Shown piece after piece: positions 1 through 3,333 of a DNA stretch of 7,459 nt. Source of the stretch: Smithella sp. ME-1 (GTDB taxonomy: Bacteria > Desulfobacterota > Syntrophia > Syntrophales > Smithellaceae). Position numbers and translations under genes: made by a program. Within the stretch, counting starts at the first letter, position 1; the number at the start of each line of letters is the position of its first letter. The notes under the pieces were generated by a model. That model saw only the letters and a list, made by a program, of their open reading frames with translations. It was not told the origin of the DNA and made no database searches. The stretch spans positions 1-7,459 of the forward strand of contig AWGX01000749.1 of assembly GCA_000495415.1 (NCBI GenBank), given 5' to 3'.

Positions 1-53
1 CGTCTGCGGAGCCTCCTCCTTGCCACTTCGATATCATCTTCGATTAAAAGCAT
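1..53 (-). CDS. N-terminus of a gene cut by the window edge, possibly ATP synthase subunit I (AtpI)
   Basis: An ATG at 51-53 opens a frame that runs off the window after 17 codons (MLLIEDDIEVARRRLRR). It begins 29 nt after the atpZ stop on the same strand, where atpI usually lies in F0 operons. The charged, arginine-rich start followed by an expected membrane region suits AtpI of delta-proteobacterial type, but no membrane helix is visible in the part present. An AGGA lies upstream at about 70-73, further from the ATG than is usual, so the start is not secure. The AtpI call rests mainly on gene order and should be treated as a guess. Confidence 0.38.
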   Translation of the reverse strand, partial: MLLIEDDIEVARRRLRR

Positions 54-82
54 TATAAAGATTAAGCCGTCCTATTTATATA

Positions 83-337
83 TTATAGCTGCTTTCCTTT
101 ATCCTTAGCCTCTTTATAAATTCTCCACATACACAACCCGATTGCCAGCAAAAAAGAACACAGCATAAAATTAGGGGTGGTCCCCAGAATTTCATCTACA
201 AGGTAACCAATAAACAAGAAAAGAAAGGAAGCCAAGACCATCGCAAATCCCCATGCTGATAACATTAAAATTCCGCTTAATTTATTAAATTTATCCGGTT
301 CTTCCTTTGGTTTTCTTCCTATCTGGTAACCCTTCAT
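83..337 (-). CDS. atpZ: AtpZ/AtpI-family ATP synthase accessory membrane protein
   Basis: A small inner-membrane protein of the AtpZ/AtpI family, encoded at the head of many F0F1 ATP synthase operons. Family members have been linked to c-ring assembly and, in alkaliphilic Bacillus, to divalent cation uptake. Counting from the TTG described below, a lysine-rich cytoplasmic N-terminus is followed by two membrane helices (about residues 24-50 and 58-77) and a basic C-terminus. The family signature is clear: G47-Y-L-V-D51 at the end of helix 1, then LGTTP (54-58) and F60, with a closing W-R-I-Y-K. The start is uncertain. An in-frame TTG at 344-346 would add three residues, and neither start has a strong Shine-Dalgarno; ATG at 335-337 is preferred. 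It follows a 64-aa membrane protein gene by 86 nt and precedes a probable atpI, so it is likely part of an F0 operon extending left. Confidence 0.85.
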   Translation of the reverse strand: MKGYQIGRKPKEEPDKFNKLSGILMLSAWGFAMVLASFLFLFIGYLVDEILGTTPNFMLCSFLLAIGLCMWRIYKEAKDKGKQL

Positions 338-423
338 TTTACTCAAGCCACATCAAAACATGAAAATTAAAACACATTTAAGAAACTTTTTATACTTGGT
401 TGGCGTTATTATACAGGCGTCAT

Positions 424-618
424 TTACTCTACCTGGATAAGGCTCATTAATCTTTTTATAAGATCCATTCCAAATTCTGTGAAGATGGCAATTAATATAA
501 TAAAAAGAATGAATACGATGATCAATTCGCGATTGCTTATTTTTTTATACTTTCTTTTTATTATCCAAAGAACGATGCAGCCTATAACCAAAGAGATCAG
601 ATGAGGTAAATAGTTCAT
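424..618 (-). CDS. Small two-helix membrane protein, unknown function, upstream of atpZ
   Basis: A 64-aa protein I do not recognise. It has two hydrophobic segments (about residues 3-19 and 30-47) joined by a strongly basic loop (IKRKYKKISNRE), so both ends probably face the periplasm with the loop in the cytoplasm. A short, partly amphipathic C-terminus follows (GMDLIKRLMSLIQVE). The frame is open 15 codons further upstream, but the ATG at 616-618 is chosen because a near-perfect AAGGAGG (624-630) sits 5 nt before it. The gene reads in the same direction as atpZ, 86 nt ahead of it, and is cut off from the Cache gene upstream by a terminator. It could be a lineage-specific accessory protein of the ATP synthase, but only its position suggests this. 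Confidence 0.7.
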   Translation of the reverse strand: MNYLPHLISLVIGCIVLWIIKRKYKKISNRELIIVFILFIILIAIFTEFGMDLIKRLMSLIQVE

Positions 619-662
619 TTCGTCCTCCTTTTCTTTGAAAAAGAATAATATTAACAAGAACA

Positions 663-679
663 CAAACTATTATAGTTTG
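663..679. promoter_or_regulatory. Perfect 17-nt palindrome overlapping a -10-like hexamer, possible operator
   Basis: CAAACTAT and ATAGTTTG form perfect 8-bp arms around one central base, 45 nt upstream of the 64-aa gene. On the minus strand the centre contains TATAAT (669-674), a perfect -10 hexamer in the right orientation for that gene, although no good -35 lies 16-18 nt upstream. A repressor operator over a promoter is the simplest reading. AT-rich sequence makes chance palindromes more likely. Confidence 0.35.
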
Positions 680-730
680 AATATGAATTATTATATATTG
701 TATTTGATTAAAATCCATTTTATTTTTAAT

Positions 731-816
731 GACACTCGCGGAGAGCGAATGAAATGATGCTCGAAGCGCAAGTGGAATTATCCCTGAAGCGTAGCGGAAT
801 GGGATGCTGAGACTCC
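731..816. repeat. Structured GC-richer intergenic element with two imperfect stem-loops
   Basis: The element stands out by composition from its AT-rich surroundings. The first stem-loop pairs CACTCGCG (733-740) with CGCAAGTG (767-774), seven of eight positions matching, plus an inner GAGC/GCTC pair (743-746, 759-762). The second pairs ATCCC (780-784) with GGGAT (801-805), plus an outer GGA/TCC pair (774-776, 814-816). The form resembles dispersed intergenic repeats. Only one copy is in the window, so repetition across the genome is not shown. An open frame crosses it but looks spurious. Confidence 0.45.
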
Positions 817-836
817 AATCTGACCGTGTTTCACAA

Positions 837-866
837 AAAAAGGCCGAATCGAAATTCGGCCTTTTT
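837..866 (-). terminator. Rho-independent terminator after the atpE-Cache unit
   Basis: A hairpin with a 13-bp stem (837-849 with 854-866; core AGGCCGAAT/ATTCGGCCT) and a CGAA tetraloop. On the minus strand it is followed by a run of seven T (835-841, partly in the stem), 26 nt after the Cache gene stop. The opposite side also has a T run (862-866), so it may work both ways, but no plus-strand gene enters it. Confidence 0.87.
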
Positions 867-891
867 AGTTGATTCATTAATTTAAAATTAA

Positions 892-2202
892 TTATTTGTC
901 ATCATCATCATCGTCGTCGAAGGCACCGACTTCGGATCCTTCGGGAATCTTTGACTCTAATGAACGGCTAATTCCGCGAACGAGAAGCAACATAATGAAA
1001 AATAGAATAATCATGGAAGCGATCAGAATAAAGATGACCGTTGCCGTCCATGCTTTAGCTTCCTTTTCAATTTCCTTGGATACTTTCATTGCTTCGTAGT
1101 TATATTTTTCAACATCTAATCCAAGTCCTACCCATCCAAAGCCGGCTGGCTCAGGAAGATTGGATGCATAAAACTTGATTGGCGCATAGGCTACAAACTT
1201 CGTAATCCCACCGAATTTGTACATTAATATTCCTGATTTTCCTGTTGCAGCTTCCTTGGCAATATTGAATATATTTGGATCCATAAAACCGAGTTGGAAC
1301 ATATTCAATGCTTCCGTACCTTTCTTGGCCATTTCCGAAGCGTTCTGAGCAGTAACAGTCGGAACCGTTGTTCCATTGGGATTGAGTCCGACAATATGGT
1401 AATCAGCCGGGTGAGAAACAATATATCCGCGATTGTCTACCATATAAGCGTAGTTTCCTGTGGAAGCATCTGTTTCAAAAACCCTTTCCGCTTGTGTAGG
1501 AACAAGTTGATCGGTGAATGCAGCAAGATGTCTATAATCCACAGCCAAAGTAATTATGCCAGCAAACCCATCTTTATTGAAGACCGGTGTTGCAAAACGG
1601 ACAATTCCTTCAAATCTTTGTCCCTTATCAAATGCTGTCTTGTCCACATAAAAACCTGTTACAGGGGAAGCATAAATTTCACCTTTGTTTAGACTTTTTG
1701 TTTTAGCGAAAAAATCTTCAGATTTATATGTCGTATTGGCCGGGGTACTAACATTTACCCGTTTGTTTGCTGGCACTGCTTGGCCGTCAACGATTTTAAT
1801 TTGTTCGTTGCCGGTTCTATCAATCAGAGCCATTTCTTTGTACAGAGGGATTAATACCTGCTGCACTTTGCCATCACGTTTTACCCAGATCAGTTTTTTA
1901 TTTTCAGCAATAAACTGTTTGTAGACAGATTCTGTTGAGGGAATGATTGTTGAAACTTGTAAATCTTTTTTGCATTCCGTCAGGAACTTAGCAATTTCAT
2001 TTGCTGTATTGACGGCTCTTGCCTTCATATCTTCCTGGGATTTATTATCGAGAACGTTAACGGTTCTCTCTTTTACAGTAACCCCCAGCTTAAACATGCC
2101 GTTGGCAATTAAGAAAGCCATTAATGATAAGGGGATTACGATAAGCAGGAAGAACACGCTTCCAATACTAAACGACCGCTTATCTTTATTAGTTTTTGAC
2201 AT
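892..2202 (-). CDS. Membrane-anchored double-Cache receptor without output domain
   Basis: A 436-aa inner-membrane receptor. After a basic N-terminus come TM1 (about 14-34), a roughly 350-residue extracytoplasmic region, and TM2 (about 386-408). The extracytoplasmic part reads as a double Cache (dCache) ligand-binding domain. A membrane-distal half contains repeated strand motifs (KLIWVKRDGK, MALIDRTGNEQ, EGIVRFATPVFNKDGFAGIITLAVD). A second half contains YAYMVDNRGYIVSHP, KFVAYAPI and GFGWVGLGLD. Such domains bind small molecules such as amino acids, carboxylates or amines. After TM2 only about 28 residues remain: a stub like the start of a HAMP helix (RGISRSLESKIPEGSEV), then GAF, seven Asp (429-435) and Lys. 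There is no MCP, kinase, cyclase or phosphatase domain, and the region after the stop shows no continuation. The start is supported by AGGGGGA 7 nt before the ATG. It lies 47 nt after atpE and shares its terminator, so the two are probably co-transcribed. The ligand is unknown. Confidence 0.88.
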   Translation of the reverse strand: MSKTNKDKRSFSIGSVFFLLIVIPLSLMAFLIANGMFKLGVTVKERTVNVLDNKSQEDMKARAVNTANEIAKFLTECKKDLQVSTIIPSTESVYKQFIAENKKLIWVKRDGKVQQVLIPLYKEMALIDRTGNEQIKIVDGQAVPANKRVNVSTPANTTYKSEDFFAKTKSLNKGEIYASPVTGFYVDKTAFDKGQRFEGIVRFATPVFNKDGFAGIITLAVDYRHLAAFTDQLVPTQAERVFETDASTGNYAYMVDNRGYIVSHPADYHIVGLNPNGTTVPTVTAQNASEMAKKGTEALNMFQLGFMDPNIFNIAKEAATGKSGILMYKFGGITKFVAYAPIKFYASNLPEPAGFGWVGLGLDVEKYNYEAMKVSKEIEKEAKAWTATVIFILIASMIILFFIMLLLVRGISRSLESKIPEGSEVGAFDDDDDDDK

Positions 2203-2249
2203 TACTTTTCCCCCTAACCTTTGTTATTTTGTGTTAAATCGGTTTTTTA

Positions 2250-2624
2250 TTAACCCAAAAAATAACGCATGTAAGGGTTAGCATACAGAAGTACAAGAGC
2301 TATAACCAAGCAATAAATAGCGATAGATTCAGCCATGGCCATACCGACCAACATGGTCATCATGATTTTACCTTGAACGCCAGGATTTCTTCCTACGGCA
2401 TTACATGCAGCGTTACCGATAGATCCGATACCAAGAGCCGCACCGACAGCTCCTACTCCCATTGCTAAACCAGCACCAAGCATTGCTGCCATAGTAAATA
2501 GAGCTTTAGAGTTGGAATCAGTCGCTGGAATAGCCTCTGCTGCAAAAACGAACGGACTCGATACGAGCAGCGCTGCGATGGTTGTTATTACTGTAAAAAT
2601 TCCTTTACAAAATTTGTGTAACAT
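2250..2624 (-). CDS. atpE: F0F1 ATP synthase subunit c with N-terminal signal-like extension
   Basis: The proteolipid that forms the rotating c-ring of F0 and carries the coupling ion. The 124-aa product starts with a signal-peptide-like segment (basic MLHKFCK, hydrophobic 9-27, likely cleavage near VFA-A at 28-29), leaving a mature part of normal subunit c length. Helix 1 (about 42-72) carries the glycine-rich packing motif. The polar loop has R79-N80-P81, and helix 2 (about 86-114) has the ion-binding glutamate in AES (E99, S100), Y104 and the ending LLYANP. The residue matching Gln32 of the Ilyobacter Na+ c-ring is Ile66 and that matching Thr67 is Ile101, so a full Na+ site is absent and protons are the likelier ion. 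The start is firm: AAGGAG lies 8 nt before the ATG. No atpB precedes it. Instead it heads a two-gene unit with a Cache receptor and has a sigma-54-like promoter upstream. Whether this is the only atpE in the genome cannot be told here. Confidence 0.95.
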   Translation of the reverse strand: MLHKFCKGIFTVITTIAALLVSSPFVFAAEAIPATDSNSKALFTMAAMLGAGLAMGVGAVGAALGIGSIGNAACNAVGRNPGVQGKIMMTMLVGMAMAESIAIYCLVIALVLLYANPYMRYFLG

Positions 2625-2708
2625 TGTTTGTCTCCTTTCATAATAAATTGTTTATTATTATTTCGTGCTTTCATAACATAAATAATTAGTCATGGAAAAG
2701 GGAAATAA

Positions 2709-2729
2709 TTTAAACTTTAATCGTTTAAA
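2709..2729. promoter_or_regulatory. Inverted repeat TTTAAAC-N7-GTTTAAA at the predicted atpE transcript start
   Basis: Perfect 7-bp arms (2709-2715 and 2723-2729) are separated by 7 nt. The repeat covers the position (about 2724) where transcription from the sigma-54-like promoter should begin. It could be a repressor operator or a 5'-end hairpin. The arms are mostly A and T, so chance is a real alternative. Confidence 0.3.
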
Positions 2730-2734
2730 AAGTA

Positions 2735-2750
2735 TGCATGACTTATGCCA
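2735..2750 (-). promoter_or_regulatory. Candidate sigma-54 (-24/-12) promoter for atpE-Cache
   Basis: On the minus strand the sequence is TGGCATAAGTCATGCA. Against the sigma-54 consensus TGGCAC-R-N4-TTGC-W it keeps the invariant GG and GC with their 10-nt gap, and it differs at one base in each box (T for C, A for T). The predicted transcript start is near 2724, giving a leader of about 100 nt before atpE. A sigma-54-dependent activator is encoded in the divergent operon, which adds weight. I found no comparable match elsewhere in the intergenic stretches I scanned. Confidence 0.55.
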
Positions 2751-2955
2751 TGATTTTAATATAAACAAAATATTTCATGGTAATATATTTTAAAAAGCAT
2801 GGCTGAAGATGAAATATTAATCTAATCTATTGAGATTGTTTCAATTCACAATACAAAAGAAATGGAAAAATTTCCCCAACAAATACTCGCGAATTTTTTT
2901 TATTAACTGGATATCAACATATTTTAAAAACAGATTTAATATTTTGTTAAATAAA

Positions 2956-2984
2956 TTGACATAAAACATTAAAATACATTTATT
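2956..2984 (+). promoter_or_regulatory. Possible sigma-70 promoter for the kinase operon
   Basis: A perfect -35 hexamer TTGACA (2956-2961) is followed after 17 nt by TTTATT (2979-2984), which matches four of six -10 positions. It would give a leader of about 160 nt before the 59-aa gene. The -10 is weak and the region is very AT-rich, so this is tentative. Confidence 0.3.
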
Positions 2985-3020
2985 GACTTTTGTTTTTTTG
3001 TTAAATCATTTATAAATTGT

Positions 3021-3045
3021 TAAGCATGTTTTATAAGCATGCATG
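3021..3045. repeat. Tandem TAAGCATG repeats, possible regulator-binding site
   Basis: TAAGCATG occurs at 3021-3028 and 3034-3041, 13 nt apart, and the second copy runs into the palindrome CATGCATG (3038-3045). AAGCATG recurs at 2795-2801, and a related TATGCATGA overlaps the -12 side of the sigma-54-like promoter. Recurrence around a divergent promoter region suggests a binding site for the adjacent response regulator, but this is unproven. Confidence 0.28.
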
Positions 3046-3153
3046 AAAATTACTTTTTTAATTTCTATTGAAATTTTTTATTAAGACCGCTAGTATTTCG
3101 TAATTTCTTTGTAAGAATAAAATACCATGAAAATTTATATTTAAAGGGTTATC

Positions 3154-3333
3154 ATGCAAGAACTTCTAACAGCGATTACTTATCCCGTAGTATGGCTTGT
3201 TTGTTCTCATGTTTTGAAAATTGAAAACGGTTTGGCAAAACTTCTAATTTCACTTACAGCGGCAATTTTGGTGTATGTCTTAATAGGAATAAAGCTTTCC
3301 CATAAAGCAAGTAAAAAGGACAATGAAGATTAG
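3154..3333 (+). CDS. Small membrane protein (59 aa) leading the histidine kinase operon
   Basis: A 59-aa protein I do not recognise: it starts MQELLTAITYPVVW and ends SHKASKKDNED. It has two hydrophobic segments (about 4-20 and 28-47) separated by a short charged turn (KIENG), then a charged hydrophilic tail, as expected of a small inner-membrane hairpin protein. The frame is supported by AAAGGG (3143-3148) 5 nt before the ATG. Its TAG stop also touches the GTG start of the kinase with no gap, an arrangement typical of translational coupling. This makes a coding role much more likely than its size alone would. A natural guess is an accessory or modulator of the membrane kinase, but no family was recognised. 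Confidence 0.68.
   Translation: MQELLTAITYPVVWLVCSHVLKIENGLAKLLISLTAAILVYVLIGIKLSHKASKKDNED

Larger units (their letters stand above)
2625..3153. other. AT-rich divergent regulatory region between atpE and the kinase operon
   Basis: About 530 bases without a convincing gene; the longest frames are a few codons. It must hold the promoters of both divergent units. On the atpE side are the Shine-Dalgarno (AAGGAG), a sigma-54-like promoter (2735-2750) and an inverted repeat TTTAAAC/GTTTAAA (2709-2715, 2723-2729). An AATCT/AGATT dyad (2824-2837) lies roughly 105 nt before the predicted transcript start. On the kinase side are a TTGACA box (2956-2961) and tandem TAAGCATG copies (3021-3028, 3034-3041). 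TTGTTAA recurs at 2944, 2998 and 3017. Confidence 0.7.

Noticed and set aside
408..436. Possible promoter before atpZ (TATAAT on the minus strand at 408-413)
   Set aside because: No acceptable -35 box lies 16-18 nt upstream and no extended -10 is present, so it was not listed as a feature.
545..877. Open frame of 110 codons on the minus strand
   Set aside because: It runs through the terminator hairpin and the structured element, overlaps the 64-aa gene in another frame, and has no protein-like segments. It is best seen as a chance frame across a repeat.
892..918. DDDDK-like C-terminus resembling an engineered protease site or tag
   Set aside because: The run has seven Asp in mixed GAC/GAT codons, sits at the natural end of the gene directly before the stop, and has no vector-like sequence around it. 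A natural acidic tail is more likely.
896..1099. Plus-strand frame starting with a serine run
   Set aside because: It is the antisense reading of the poly-Asp end of the Cache gene. It lacks a ribosome binding site and protein character.
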